Positions 1-8,117 of a stretch of DNA of 64,000 nucleotides are shown piece after piece. The stretch is from Rhizorhapis sp036570425. GTDB taxonomy: Bacteria > Pseudomonadota > Alphaproteobacteria > Sphingomonadales > Sphingomonadaceae. The notes beneath the pieces are model-generated. The model did not search any database, had not been told where the DNA came from, and saw only the letters and a list, made by a program, of their open reading frames with translations. Made by a program: the position numbers and the translations under genes. The DNA lies in assembly GCA_036570425.1 (NCBI GenBank), contig DATCYF010000022.1, positions 124,001 to 188,000 of the forward strand. Direction: 5' to 3'. Within the stretch, counting starts at the first letter, position 1, and each line of letters begins with the position of its first letter.

Positions 1-1200
1 CGCAACCGCTATGCATCTGAACGACGCTTCCGGCTCCTTGGCTTGTTCGCCGTTCTGGTTTCTGCGGGTTTCCTTGCTTTTCTACTCATCACCATGGTCG
101 GCAACGGCGTTCGTGGTTTTACGCAAACCAACATACAACTTCCGGTCGATTTTCGTTCCGCTCCAGTCATGATCGATCCTGCGATGCTGAAGGAAGGAAA
201 CGCGGACCTGATATTGTCCAGCGCCAATCTGCCTGCCGTCACGGCTCAGGCGGCGAAGGACGCCCTTGGCCCCAACGGCTCAGGCCTGATTTCGCCTAAT
301 AGCTGGCTGGAACTCCGCAAAGCCATCAAGGCCGATCCAAGCATACTCGACCAGAAAGTCGAAATAACCGTTCCTGCCGCCACGGGCATCGATCTGGCCG
401 CCAAGGGCGAAGGCAGCGCGAAAGACGAAGCTGCTTATGCGAAGCTGAAGGCCGAAGGCATCGTTTCGACGGATTTCAACACCGCCTTCCTTACCGAAAG
501 CGACGCCACGGACCCGACGCAGGTGGGTATCTGGGGCGCTTTCAAAGGATCAGTCATCACCATGCTGGTGACGCTGGTGCTGAGCTTTCCGGTGGGGGTG
601 CTCGCGGCGCTTTATCTGGAGGAATATGCGCCGCGCAATCGCTGGACCGACCTGATCGAGGTATCGATCAACAATCTTGCGGCTGTGCCGTCCATCATCT
701 TTGGCTTGCTTGGCCTCGCCATTTTCCTCAACCTGCTGCATTTCCCCCGATCCGCCGCGCTCGTCGGCGGCATGACGCTGGCGCTGATGACCATGCCGGT
801 TATTGTCATTGCCGGACGCAATGCGATCAAGTCCGTACCGCCATCAATCCGTGATGCCGCGTTGGGCATTGGGGCCAGTCCGGTGCAGGTGGTTTTTCAC
901 CATGTGCTGCCTCTCGCCCTGCCTGGCATCCTGACTGGTACGATCATCGGCATGGCGCGTGCATTGGGCGAAACCGCGCCACTGCTGATGATTGGCATGC
1001 GCGCCTTCATCGCGACCCCGCCGGGAGGGATCACTGATCCGGCGACCGTGCTGCCTGTGCAGATATTCCTGTGGTCGGATGAAGTGAGCAAAGGCTTTGT
1101 GGAAAAGACGTCGGCCGCCATCATCGTCCTCCTGGCCTTCCTGCTCGCGATGAACGGGCTAGCCATTTATCTTCGCAACAAATTTGAAAAGCGCTGGTGA
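1..1200 (+). CDS. pstA: Phosphate ABC transporter permease PstA (5' end cut off)
   Basis: This is one of the two membrane subunits of the high-affinity phosphate importer PstSCAB in the inner membrane. The reading frame is open to the left edge, so the true start lies outside the window. A first membrane segment lies near codons 13-35. A long periplasmic loop of roughly 130 residues follows, then a block of hydrophobic segments from about codon 178. The permease EAA-type motif is visible as the stretch from IRDAALGIGAS to ALPGILTGTI, followed by ARALGETAPLL, which is typical of PstA and PstC. The gene is followed 7 bases later by pstB, then phoU and phoB, which settles the assignment to phosphate rather than another substrate. 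The large periplasmic loop is longer than in the E. coli protein, as I recall for alphaproteobacterial PstA. Confidence 0.95.
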   Translation, partial: RNRYASERRFRLLGLFAVLVSAGFLAFLLITMVGNGVRGFTQTNIQLPVDFRSAPVMIDPAMLKEGNADLILSSANLPAVTAQAAKDALGPNGSGLISPNSWLELRKAIKADPSILDQKVEITVPAATGIDLAAKGEGSAKDEAAYAKLKAEGIVSTDFNTAFLTESDATDPTQVGIWGAFKGSVITMLVTLVLSFPVGVLAALYLEEYAPRNRWTDLIEVSINNLAAVPSIIFGLLGLAIFLNLLHFPRSAALVGGMTLALMTMPVIVIAGRNAIKSVPPSIRDAALGIGASPVQVVFHHVLPLALPGILTGTIIGMARALGETAPLLMIGMRAFIATPPGGITDPATVLPVQIFLWSDEVSKGFVEKTSAAIIVLLAFLLAMNGLAIYLRNKFEKRW

Positions 1201-1207
1201 CATTATC

Positions 1208-1996
1208 ATGATCGAAACCAAGGATTCCCCGGCTGTGCAGAAGCCCAAGATGACTGCGCGCGACGTCAACGTCTTTTATGGCCAGAAACAGGCGATCAAT
1301 AACGTCTCCATCGATGTCCGCATGGAGAATGTGACGGCCTTCATCGGCCCATCGGGCTGCGGCAAATCGACTTTCCTGCGCACTTTGAACCGCATGAACG
1401 ACACCGTCGCCAATGCGCGCGTGGAAGGGGAAATCACGCTGGACGCAGAGGATATATATGCCTCGTCAATGGACGTGGTGCAGCTTCGCGCGCGTGTGGG
1501 CATGGTGTTCCAGAAGCCCAATCCCTTTCCCAAGTCGATCTATGAGAATGTTGCCTATGGGCCGCGTATCCACGGTCTTGGTGGGTCCAAGGCGGATCTG
1601 GACGTCATCGTCGAAAAATCGCTTCGACGCGCAGGCCTGTGGGACGAAGTCAAGGATCGCCTGCATGAAAGCGGCACGGCGCTTTCCGGTGGTCAGCAGC
1701 AGCGCTTATGCATTGGTCGTGCCATCGCTGTGGAACCCGAGGTCATCCTGATGGATGAACCCTGCTCCGCCCTGGACCCGATCGCAACCGCGAAAATCGA
1801 GGAATTGATTCATGAATTGCGCGGCAAGTACGCCATCGTGATCGTCACCCATAATATGCAGCAGGCCGCCCGCGTGTCGCAGCGCACGGCGTTTTTCCAT
1901 TTGGGAACGTTGGTGGAATATGGCGTAACGTCGGACATCTTCACCAACCCGCGCGAGGAACGGACGAAGGATTATATCACTGGCCGCTACGGCTGA
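1208..1996 (+). CDS. pstB: Phosphate ABC transporter ATP-binding protein PstB
   Basis: PstB is the ATPase that powers phosphate import through PstA and PstC. The 262-residue protein shows the Walker A motif GPSGCGKST near residue 47, the ABC signature LSGGQQQR near residue 160, and Walker B ending in LMDEPCSALDP. The residues just after Walker A, FLRTLNRMND, and the phrase FQKPNPFPKSIYENV are characteristic of PstB. The frame stays open upstream into the end of pstA, but the ATG at 1208 lies just past the pstA stop and gives the normal length. No strong ribosome-binding site precedes it, so translation is probably coupled to pstA. Confidence 0.97.
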   Translation: MIETKDSPAVQKPKMTARDVNVFYGQKQAINNVSIDVRMENVTAFIGPSGCGKSTFLRTLNRMNDTVANARVEGEITLDAEDIYASSMDVVQLRARVGMVFQKPNPFPKSIYENVAYGPRIHGLGGSKADLDVIVEKSLRRAGLWDEVKDRLHESGTALSGGQQQRLCIGRAIAVEPEVILMDEPCSALDPIATAKIEELIHELRGKYAIVIVTHNMQQAARVSQRTAFFHLGTLVEYGVTSDIFTNPREERTKDYITGRYG

Positions 1997-2020
1997 GTGT
2001 GAAGCAGAAGGAAGTTAGCC

Positions 2021-2728
2021 ATGGCTCTTGGTACAGAACATACCGTCAAGGCTTTTGATGCCGACATCGGCAGGCTTCGCGGCCTGATCGCTGAAATGGG
2101 CGGACGCGCCGAGGCCGCGCTCTCCGACGCCATGACGGCGCTGGTTCAGAAGGACCTGGATCTCGCCGCGCAAGTGGTGAAGAAGGACCGCAAGATTGAT
2201 GAACTGGAAGTAGAGATCGAAAAACTGACCGTTCAGACAATAGCTCTACGCGCGCCGATGGCGGATGACCTGCGGGAGGTGGTCGCGGCACTGAAGATCG
2301 TCGGCATTATCGAACGCATCGGTGACTATGCCAAGAACATTGCCAAGCGCGTACCGCTGATTACGGAGAGAAGCAGCATTCAGCCCACCGCCCTGTTGCC
2401 GTCCATGGCACAGATTGCCGCGGAAATGGTGCATGACGTGCTTGATGCCTTCGCCGCGCGCGACGCAGATCTCGCCGCCGCGGTATGCGGTCGCGACAAG
2501 GTGGTCGACGACTTTTACAACGGCATTTTTCGGACGCTCGTCACTTATATGATGGAAAATCCGAAGCATATTTCGGAAGCCGCGCATCTGCTTTTCATCG
2601 CCAAGAACATCGAACGTATTGGCGATCACGCGACCAACATTGCCGAGATGATCTATTTCGCCGCCACGGGTCAGCATCTGCCCGAACGTGAACGGGGCGG
2701 ATCGCTCCCCGAGCAGGAATCGGAATAA
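2021..2728 (+). CDS. phoU: Phosphate signalling protein PhoU
   Basis: PhoU is a cytoplasmic helical protein that links the Pst transporter to the PhoR/PhoB two-component system and keeps the Pho regulon off when phosphate is plentiful. The 235-residue protein has the usual two repeated three-helix halves. Each half carries the metal-binding type motif, seen as IIERIGDYAKNIAKR near residue 96 and NIERIGDHATNIAE near residue 192. The ATG at 2021 is preceded by an AGAAGGAAG ribosome-binding site. It sits 24 bases after pstB and 5 bases before phoB, so the four genes very likely form one operon that would itself be induced by PhoB. The far C-terminus (EQESE) is acidic and probably disordered. Confidence 0.96.
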   Translation: MALGTEHTVKAFDADIGRLRGLIAEMGGRAEAALSDAMTALVQKDLDLAAQVVKKDRKIDELEVEIEKLTVQTIALRAPMADDLREVVAALKIVGIIERIGDYAKNIAKRVPLITERSSIQPTALLPSMAQIAAEMVHDVLDAFAARDADLAAAVCGRDKVVDDFYNGIFRTLVTYMMENPKHISEAAHLLFIAKNIERIGDHATNIAEMIYFAATGQHLPERERGGSLPEQESE

Positions 2729-2733
2729 TAAGC

Positions 2734-3429
2734 ATGGCACGCGCGAAAATGCTGCTGGTCGAGGATGATGCCGCGCTGGCGGAACTGCTCATCTGGCATT
2801 TCAAGCGGGAAGATTTCGAGATCGCCCATACGGCAGACGGCGAAGAAGCACTGCTGATGGCGCAGGAGAATGTACCCGACATCGTGCTGCTCGACTGGAT
2901 GCTGGAAAGCCTCTCCGGTCTTGAAGTGTGCCGCCGATTGCGCCGAATGAATGCGACCGCCAATGTGCCAATCATCATGCTGACGGCACGCGGAGAGGAA
3001 GAGGACCGCATTCGGGGGCTGGAGACGGGCGCCGACGATTATGTCACCAAGCCCTTCTCCCCGCGTGAATTGGTGGCGCGCGTGGGCGCTGTCCTGCGCC
3101 GGGTGCGTCCGGCACTGGCTGGCGAGACCCTGAGTTTTGCCGATATCGAAATGGATACAGTCGGGCACAAGGTCCGCAGGAATGGCAGCATGGTTCCCCT
3201 GGGCCCCACTGAATTCCGTCTGCTGAGGCACTTTCTGGAGCATCCGGGCTGGGTATTCTCCCGCGAACGGCTGCTGGACAGCGTGTGGGGCCAGGACACC
3301 GACATTGAACTGCGCACCGTTGATGTTCACATCCGCCGCCTGCGCAAAGCAATCAACGTCAATGGCGCGCCCGACATCATCCGTACCGTTCGATCCGCTG
3401 GCTACGCGTTGGATACCGACGCAATCTGA
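2734..3429 (+). CDS. phoB: Phosphate regulon response regulator PhoB
   Basis: PhoB is an OmpR-family transcription factor that activates phosphate-starvation genes when phosphorylated by PhoR. The receiver domain spans about residues 1-120. The acidic pair VEDD sits near residues 9-12, the phospho-acceptor aspartate is in VLLDWML near residue 53, and the switch lysine is in DDYVTKPFSPREL near residue 105. The winged-helix DNA-binding domain fills the C-terminal 100 residues and includes LGPTEFRLLRHFLEHPGWVFSRE and the recognition-helix stretch VDVHIRRLRKAI. Its position directly after phoU distinguishes it from other OmpR-family regulators. PhoR is not in the window and probably lies upstream of pstC. 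Confidence 0.96.
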   Translation: MARAKMLLVEDDAALAELLIWHFKREDFEIAHTADGEEALLMAQENVPDIVLLDWMLESLSGLEVCRRLRRMNATANVPIIMLTARGEEEDRIRGLETGADDYVTKPFSPRELVARVGAVLRRVRPALAGETLSFADIEMDTVGHKVRRNGSMVPLGPTEFRLLRHFLEHPGWVFSRERLLDSVWGQDTDIELRTVDVHIRRLRKAINVNGAPDIIRTVRSAGYALDTDAI

Positions 3430-3520
3430 AACGGTTCTCGTCAGGCTGAATACACCAGCGGCTTTTCCGTACGCGATTGATTTTGCTTAGCGGCCGCAGC
3501 GCGAACGGATCACATCATCG

Positions 3521-3560
3521 GAAAAAAGAGCAGGCCCGAGCGGTAATCCGACGGGCCTGC
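3521..3560 (-). terminator. Rho-independent terminator of the porin gene
   Basis: Read on the minus strand, a perfect 9-bp stem (GCAGGCCCG paired with CGGGCCTGC, at 3530-3538 and 3552-3560) with a 13-base loop is followed by a T-tract (CTCTTTTTTCC). This is the classical terminator layout. It lies about 70 bases past the porin stop. On the plus strand no T-run follows the stem, so it should not be an efficient terminator for phoB. Confidence 0.8.
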
Positions 3561-3631
3561 CAAGGTCTTCTTCACTGTTGCTATGGGAGGAAGAAGGTGG
3601 TCCAGAGCAAATAGCCTTGGACCTGTTTATA

Positions 3632-4990
3632 TCAAAAGCTGATCTGCGCTCTGGCGCCCACCACATCGGCCGAATAGCTACGGTCGCCCCCAGCCGCCGG
3701 AATGGCAGCGTTGTCATAGACGAGATGACCGTAGTTCAGCAGGAAACGGACATAGTCGACCGGAGTCCAGATGAGCGATGCCATATAGCCGTCCTGCGTG
3801 CCGCCGAGAATTCCGGCATCATTCAGGTCGAGCCGGTCATAACGAACATTGACCTGCCAAGCGCCCCATCCGCCTTCGCCTACAGGATTGCGAACCTTTA
3901 CACCCTTGAAAACGCCGCCTTTATATTCGCGATGATCGTTGGTGAGGAAGACGCCCGCCTCGACTGAGGCGCCGAAGAAGGTCGGATCAGCCGCCCCCGT
4001 GCGCTCCACATTCTGCCAGAATGATTCAGCGGCGGCATGGAAACGGCCGACAATGGCCGCAGCTTCCAGGCCGTATCCGGTTTCGCTCGTCGCGCCGATC
4101 AGGCTACCGGTATCAATGAAACGCGTGTCAGTGGAATGGACCAGCGGCCGCTGGCGGTATTGGACGGAGTCGAATGTATCGCCAAGATCGCGCCAGTGCG
4201 CTGATCCGCCGAAGTGAAGCTGGGCATCGCCGAGCTTGGGAGCGAAAACGACACGTCCATCAAAGCCGTAAGCATTATTTTCATCGTCGCCAAGATCATC
4301 GACATTGCTGCTGAATGCGCCGCCCTGCAACAGGAGAGCGCCGGTTTGATATTGGGCGGAAAGACCCAGTCGCCGTTGGAACCCGAAGGCATCGGTGAAG
4401 GCCGCGCGTTCAAGGAAGCTGGTGTCATTGCTGCTGGACAGTTCTTCCAGTCCCTGGAAGTTATTGTGCTGGCCAACAGTGAAAGTCAGGCCTTTGGCTT
4501 TGTAAGTCAGGATAGCATCCATGAGTTCAACGCCATTATCCGCAAAATCGGCTTCGAACTTATAGCCAAAGCCGCCGGGAATCGTTCCTTCCACGCCGAG
4601 GCGGGCACGGCGGATCTCGTTGGAGAAGCCCAGGCCGTTATCCGCGATTGAGTCCGGGGCGTCGACGGTCGCAGCGTCGATCAAAATGCGTCCGCGCGGT
4701 TTAAAGGACCAGCCACTTTCGGTCTCCAATTCCGGAGCGCCCTTCCACTTAACCTTGAATTCCGACTTATCCGGAGCTGGCGCGGCTGCAATGGCAGTGC
4801 TGTTCGCTTCCGTCTTGGCAGAGACACTGCCGAGGCGGGCCTCCATAGCGCTAATTTGCGCCTTCAGAGCATCGATCTCCGCCCGCAGGGCCGCCGAGTC
4901 ACTGGCTGACGCCGCTTGTGCACTGGCAGTCGCCGGCATGAGCGCCAACGCAGAGCATGTTGTGACCAGTGTAGTTATTTTCCGTTTCAT
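3632..4990 (-). CDS. Phosphate-selective porin O/P family outer-membrane protein
   Basis: The protein is an outer-membrane beta-barrel channel of the OprO/OprP (Porin_O_P) type, likely letting phosphate or polyphosphate into the periplasm. Its 452 residues start with a signal peptide ending near TASAQA. A short coiled-coil segment follows (about residues 29-58, with heptads such as LRAEIDALKAQISAMEARL) and probably serves as a periplasmic trimer stalk. The rest is amphipathic strands with alternating aromatic residues, and the protein ends in QISF, whose terminal phenylalanine is the BAM recognition residue. The gene converges on phoB and has a candidate Pho box upstream. A GGAG ribosome-binding site precedes the ATG at 4990. 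Anion selectivity cannot be read from the sequence alone, so the phosphate role is inferred from family and context. Confidence 0.88.
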   Translation of the reverse strand: MKRKITTLVTTCSALALMPATASAQAASASDSAALRAEIDALKAQISAMEARLGSVSAKTEANSTAIAAAPAPDKSEFKVKWKGAPELETESGWSFKPRGRILIDAATVDAPDSIADNGLGFSNEIRRARLGVEGTIPGGFGYKFEADFADNGVELMDAILTYKAKGLTFTVGQHNNFQGLEELSSSNDTSFLERAAFTDAFGFQRRLGLSAQYQTGALLLQGGAFSSNVDDLGDDENNAYGFDGRVVFAPKLGDAQLHFGGSAHWRDLGDTFDSVQYRQRPLVHSTDTRFIDTGSLIGATSETGYGLEAAAIVGRFHAAAESFWQNVERTGAADPTFFGASVEAGVFLTNDHREYKGGVFKGVKVRNPVGEGGWGAWQVNVRYDRLDLNDAGILGGTQDGYMASLIWTPVDYVRFLLNYGHLVYDNAAIPAAGGDRSYSADVVGARAQISF

Positions 4991-5033
4991 AGGGTCTCCG
5001 TTTCGTGAACCGAGTGGTCCGATGAACGGGCTC

Positions 5034-5073
5034 TATGAAGATAATGTTACGAGACAGCTTCGTTTATGTGACG
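5034..5073 (-). promoter_or_regulatory. Candidate Pho box upstream of the porin gene
   Basis: Read on the minus strand, four 7-base units recur with an exact 11-base period: CGTCACA (5073-5067), CGAAGCT (5062-5056), CGTAACA (5051-5045) and CTTCATA (5040-5034). They are separated by 4-base spacers that are mostly A/T (TAAA, GTCT, TTAT). PhoB sites in well-studied bacteria are direct repeats resembling CTGTCAT with 4-base AT-rich spacers, so the period matches even though the repeat sequence is imperfect. The site ends 44 bases before the porin start codon, which is compatible with activation. PhoB itself is encoded next door. Binding is inferred. Confidence 0.55.
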
Positions 5074-5154
5074 CTTTTATGGCTACGATCACCCTGTGGC
5101 GGAGTGCAGCAGATATGCCACGTAAAAATATTCACGTTATCGGCGGACCGAGAA

Positions 5155-5499
5155 TCAGTCCTCCACGAGTTTCATGAGCTTGCGTTCCACGGGTGCAAGC
5201 ACCCCGGATAATTCCTGTCCACGCTTGAGCACCGCACCTGCTTCACCGATCAGCGCCCACATGCCCTGGCGATGTCGCAGCGCAGGGCGCTTTTCTATGC
5301 GGTATTCCGGCCGTTCAGTCGCGCGACGGAAGGCGGAGAAAACAGCAGCGTCCCGGCCCATGTCGATGGCGTAATCCCGCCAATGCCCGGCCGAGACCAT
5401 CCTTCCGTACAGGTCCATGATCCGCATCAATTCGATCCGGTCAAAACCGGTTTGGATTGCGCCGCCGCGCTGTATTGGAAACGGCGTGATATTAGGCAT
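5155..5499 (-). CDS. DUF2794 family protein
   Basis: This is a 114-residue soluble protein with no signal peptide or membrane segment. It resembles the DUF2794 family of alphaproteobacteria, recognised by the central phrase FDRIELMRIMDLYGRMVSAG followed by HWRDYAIDMG. The C-terminal part is basic (RIEKRPALRHRQG). The biochemical function is not known. Its start codon overlaps the stop of the serine acetyltransferase gene (TGATG), so the two are translated from one message. The linkage to cysE may be only positional. Confidence 0.8.
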   Translation of the reverse strand: MPNITPFPIQRGGAIQTGFDRIELMRIMDLYGRMVSAGHWRDYAIDMGRDAAVFSAFRRATERPEYRIEKRPALRHRQGMWALIGEAGAVLKRGQELSGVLAPVERKLMKLVED

Positions 5500-6209
5500 C
5501 AGGCCCGGTCACGTTCCTGCATGCCATTTGCGGGTGGATCATTCGTCTGGTCACTGCGCTCTTCCATCAGTTCAGCGATGCGTTTGCGCATCTGCTCAAG
5601 CTCGCATTGTATGATTTCCAGCTTCTGTGTCGCGGGGTCGAAGGCTTCGGTGCAGGGTGTACCGTAGGGAACGAAATGGCGTTGATATTCCTGCGCATCA
5701 ATCAGGGTCTGGCGGGCAGGGATGCCGACCATAACGGCGCCCTCTGGCACGTCCCTGGTCACAACCGCATTAGCACCCACGCGAGCACGCGCACCGACGA
5801 TAACGGGCCCCAGTACCTGCGCTCCCGAACCAATGATCGCGCCATCGCAAATGGTGGGGTGCCGCTTGCCCGCGATTCCGTTCGCAGGGTCCGTTCCGCC
5901 CAGGGTCACGCACTGATAAATGGTGACATCGTCCCCGATCTCCGCCGTTTCCCCTATGACGGTAAAGCCATGATCAATAAAAAAGTGACGACCGATCTTC
6001 GCCCCCGGGTGAATGTCGATGGCAGTCAGAAAACGGGAGAAATGATTGATCAGGCGGGCCAGAAAATAAAGGCGCGCGCGGAACAGCCTGTGAGCAACGC
6101 GATGCAATCCAAGCGCAAGCACGCCGGGGTACAGCAAAATTTCCCAGCGGGATCGAGGCGCCGGGTCGCGCGACTTCACCGAATCGAGATAAGCAATAAG
6201 ATTGCGCAA
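5499..6209 (-). CDS. cysE: Serine O-acetyltransferase (EpsC/CysE type)
   Basis: The enzyme acetylates L-serine with acetyl-CoA to give O-acetylserine, the carbon acceptor for sulfide in cysteine synthesis. The 236-residue protein has a short helical N-terminus and then a left-handed beta-helix of hexapeptide repeats, starting at IHPGAKIG (residues 66-73). The catalytic DHG (residues 79-81) is followed by ETAEIGDDVTIYQCVTLGG and ends with GIPAR near residue 163. A C-terminal helical tail of about 60 residues follows. It is shorter at the N-terminus than E. coli CysE and matches the EpsC-like subgroup. The start is a TTG at 6209, chosen because AGGGGAG lies 7 bases upstream and no ATG is available. 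It overlaps DUF2794 downstream and is divergent from the TSUP exporter gene. Confidence 0.88.
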   Translation of the reverse strand: MRNLIAYLDSVKSRDPAPRSRWEILLYPGVLALGLHRVAHRLFRARLYFLARLINHFSRFLTAIDIHPGAKIGRHFFIDHGFTVIGETAEIGDDVTIYQCVTLGGTDPANGIAGKRHPTICDGAIIGSGAQVLGPVIVGARARVGANAVVTRDVPEGAVMVGIPARQTLIDAQEYQRHFVPYGTPCTEAFDPATQKLEIIQCELEQMRKRIAELMEERSDQTNDPPANGMQERDRA

Positions 6210-6375
6210 TGGCGCGCTCCCCTCATTTCTTCAATATCCCGGCAAAATAGGACTGTCAGGCCAGCTTTTCCAGATGCACGCCGACATTTCGCTCACTCTC
6301 ATGAAGAGAAACTTGCTGGTATCGATAAAGATCCGGCGGCAACCACCGCAAACTCCGCTGTTGAAAGACGTTTTG

Positions 6376-7149
6376 ATGTTCGATTCGCTATGGGAACATT
6401 CTGCCGCAGTCCTTCCCTATATGGCTGTTGGTTTCGGCGCTCAGATGGTCGATGGCGCGCTGGGCATGGCGTTTGGTGTCATTTCCAACACATTGCTACT
6501 GACATTGGGTGTTCCCCCCGCTGCGGCGTCAGCAGGGGTACATACTGTCGAGGCATTCACCACCGGCATTTCGGGTATCAGTCATGTCCTGCATCGCAAT
6601 GTCGATTGGAAGATGTTCGCGCGACTGCTCATTCCCGGCCTGATTGGCGGGATAGCCGGGGCCTATCTGCTGTCGAACATTGATGGTTCTGTGATTAAGC
6701 CGTTCGTACTCGCCTATCTGATTTCAATCGGATTGTGGCTGATCTGGCGTGGACTGATGTTTCCACCTCTTCATAGGCGACCGAAGCTCGTTGAACCGCT
6801 GGGTCTTGTGGGAGGCTTCCTTGACGCATCTGGCGGAGGAGGATGGGGGCCGATCGTCACGTCCAACCTGCTCATCCAAGGCGCCAATCCGCGCATCACC
6901 ATTGGGACAGTCAGTGCAGTGGAATTCTTCCTTACGCTTGCAATCAGCGCCACTTTCTTCCTGTCTCTCGGCGCCGAAACTTTCACAATCGCCACGGTCG
7001 GACTATTGTTGGGCGGCGTTATTGCCGCACCTTTTGGAGCGAAGCTCGCCAAGCATGTCTCGCCAAAAATATTGCTGCTCGCCGTGGGCATCGTGCTGAC
7101 GCTCACATCTCTGTTCGGTCTGGCGTCTGTCATTGGATTTATCGGCTAA
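6376..7149 (+). CDS. TSUP (TauE/SafE) family membrane exporter
   Basis: This 257-residue integral membrane protein of the sulfite exporter TauE/SafE family has about eight hydrophobic segments. The family motif occurs twice, as GAQMVDGALGMAFG near the N-terminus and VGGFLDASGGGGWGPI in the middle. This internal duplication is typical of TSUP carriers. Family members export sulfite, sulfoacetate or other sulfur anions, or act as proton-coupled carriers. The exact substrate cannot be deduced, but the divergent neighbour cysE makes a sulfur compound plausible. I chose the ATG at 6376 because it places the first membrane helix at the N-terminus; the frame is open further upstream without a good start. 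The 166-base gap to cysE should carry both promoters. Confidence 0.85.
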   Translation: MFDSLWEHSAAVLPYMAVGFGAQMVDGALGMAFGVISNTLLLTLGVPPAAASAGVHTVEAFTTGISGISHVLHRNVDWKMFARLLIPGLIGGIAGAYLLSNIDGSVIKPFVLAYLISIGLWLIWRGLMFPPLHRRPKLVEPLGLVGGFLDASGGGGWGPIVTSNLLIQGANPRITIGTVSAVEFFLTLAISATFFLSLGAETFTIATVGLLLGGVIAAPFGAKLAKHVSPKILLLAVGIVLTLTSLFGLASVIGFIG

Positions 7150-7160
7150 AGCGATTATAT
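7133..7160 (+). promoter_or_regulatory. Possible oxyR promoter
   Basis: TTGGAT (7133-7138) and TTATAT (7155-7160) are spaced by 16 bases and lie 30-57 bases before the oxyR start codon. Both hexamers are imperfect matches to sigma-70 consensus. The upstream hexamer overlaps the end of the TSUP coding region, which is common in compact genomes. Confidence 0.3.
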
Positions 7161-7189
7161 ATAGCCTATTCAATCGAAGAGGGCGATAA

Positions 7190-8113
7190 ATGTCGAGTTA
7201 CATGCCGACGCTGAAGCAGTTGCAATATTTGGCCGCGTTGAAAGAACATGGCCATTTCGGCAAGGCTGCCGATGCCTGTTTCGTCACACAATCAACGCTG
7301 TCGGCCGGCATTCGGGAATTGGAATCATTGATCGGCATCACCCTTGTCGAACGGACGCGGCGTGTCGTCCGCTTCACGGCTTTTGGCGACAGGATCGTCG
7401 AAAAAGCCAATCGTATCCTGCGGGAGGCTGAAGAACTGGCGGAAATGGCCCAGGCTGCCGGGAAGCCTCTGGTGGGCGAATTGCGGATGAGCGTCATTCC
7501 TACCATCGCGCCCTTCCTGCTGCCGCAATTGCTACCGAAGCTCCGCCGCGAAAAGCCGGAACTCAAACTTTACCTGCGCGAAGAAACCAGCCACGCGGCT
7601 ATCGAATCCCTTCGTCAGGGGCATGTCGATTGCGTCCTTCTCGCCCTTCCCTTCGCCTGTGGGGATGTGGACAGCGAAATGCTTTTCAAAGATCCGCTTT
7701 TTGTCGCTTTTCCAAAGGACGACCCACGCGATCCGCCAGCCCATATCCTGCCCGAAGCCATTGATGAAACCCGTTTGCTGTTGCTTGAGGACGGTCATTG
7801 CCTGAAGGATCATGCACTCGCTGCCTGCAACCGGCCTGATCTTCGCGCCGAGGCTACCATAATGGGAACGTCGCTGCACACGCTGGTGCAAATGGTGGAT
7901 AATGGTCTTGGTCTTACCATGTTGCCGGAAATGGCAATCCGGAACGGAATATTGAACAATACCGACATCGTCGCCCGCCCGTTGAAATCGGAGCATGCCT
8001 ATCGAAGCGTGGCGCTGGTGTGGCGCAAGAACAGCCCGCGCGAAAAGGAATTCCGCCTGCTGGCCCAGATTTTGCGCGACGCTGCCCAGACAGTGACGAA
8101 AGCCGCGGCATAA
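7190..8113 (+). CDS. oxyR: Hydrogen-peroxide sensor and LysR-type regulator OxyR
   Basis: OxyR is a cytoplasmic LysR-family activator that turns on antioxidant genes when peroxide forms a disulfide between two cysteines. The helix-turn-helix lies at residues 6-65 (LKQLQYLAALKEHGHFGKAA and TQSTLSAGIRELE). The effector domain follows from about residue 95. The stretch LEDGHCLKDHALAAC holds Cys204 and Cys213, nine residues apart exactly as Cys199 and Cys208 of E. coli OxyR. This is direct sequence support for a redox-active OxyR rather than a generic LysR protein. The start at 7190 has an AGAGGG ribosome-binding site. Peroxide-defence targets such as catalase or ahpC are not adjacent. Confidence 0.9.
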   Translation: MSSYMPTLKQLQYLAALKEHGHFGKAADACFVTQSTLSAGIRELESLIGITLVERTRRVVRFTAFGDRIVEKANRILREAEELAEMAQAAGKPLVGELRMSVIPTIAPFLLPQLLPKLRREKPELKLYLREETSHAAIESLRQGHVDCVLLALPFACGDVDSEMLFKDPLFVAFPKDDPRDPPAHILPEAIDETRLLLLEDGHCLKDHALAACNRPDLRAEATIMGTSLHTLVQMVDNGLGLTMLPEMAIRNGILNNTDIVARPLKSEHAYRSVALVWRKNSPREKEFRLLAQILRDAAQTVTKAAA

Positions 8114-8117
8114 AGAT

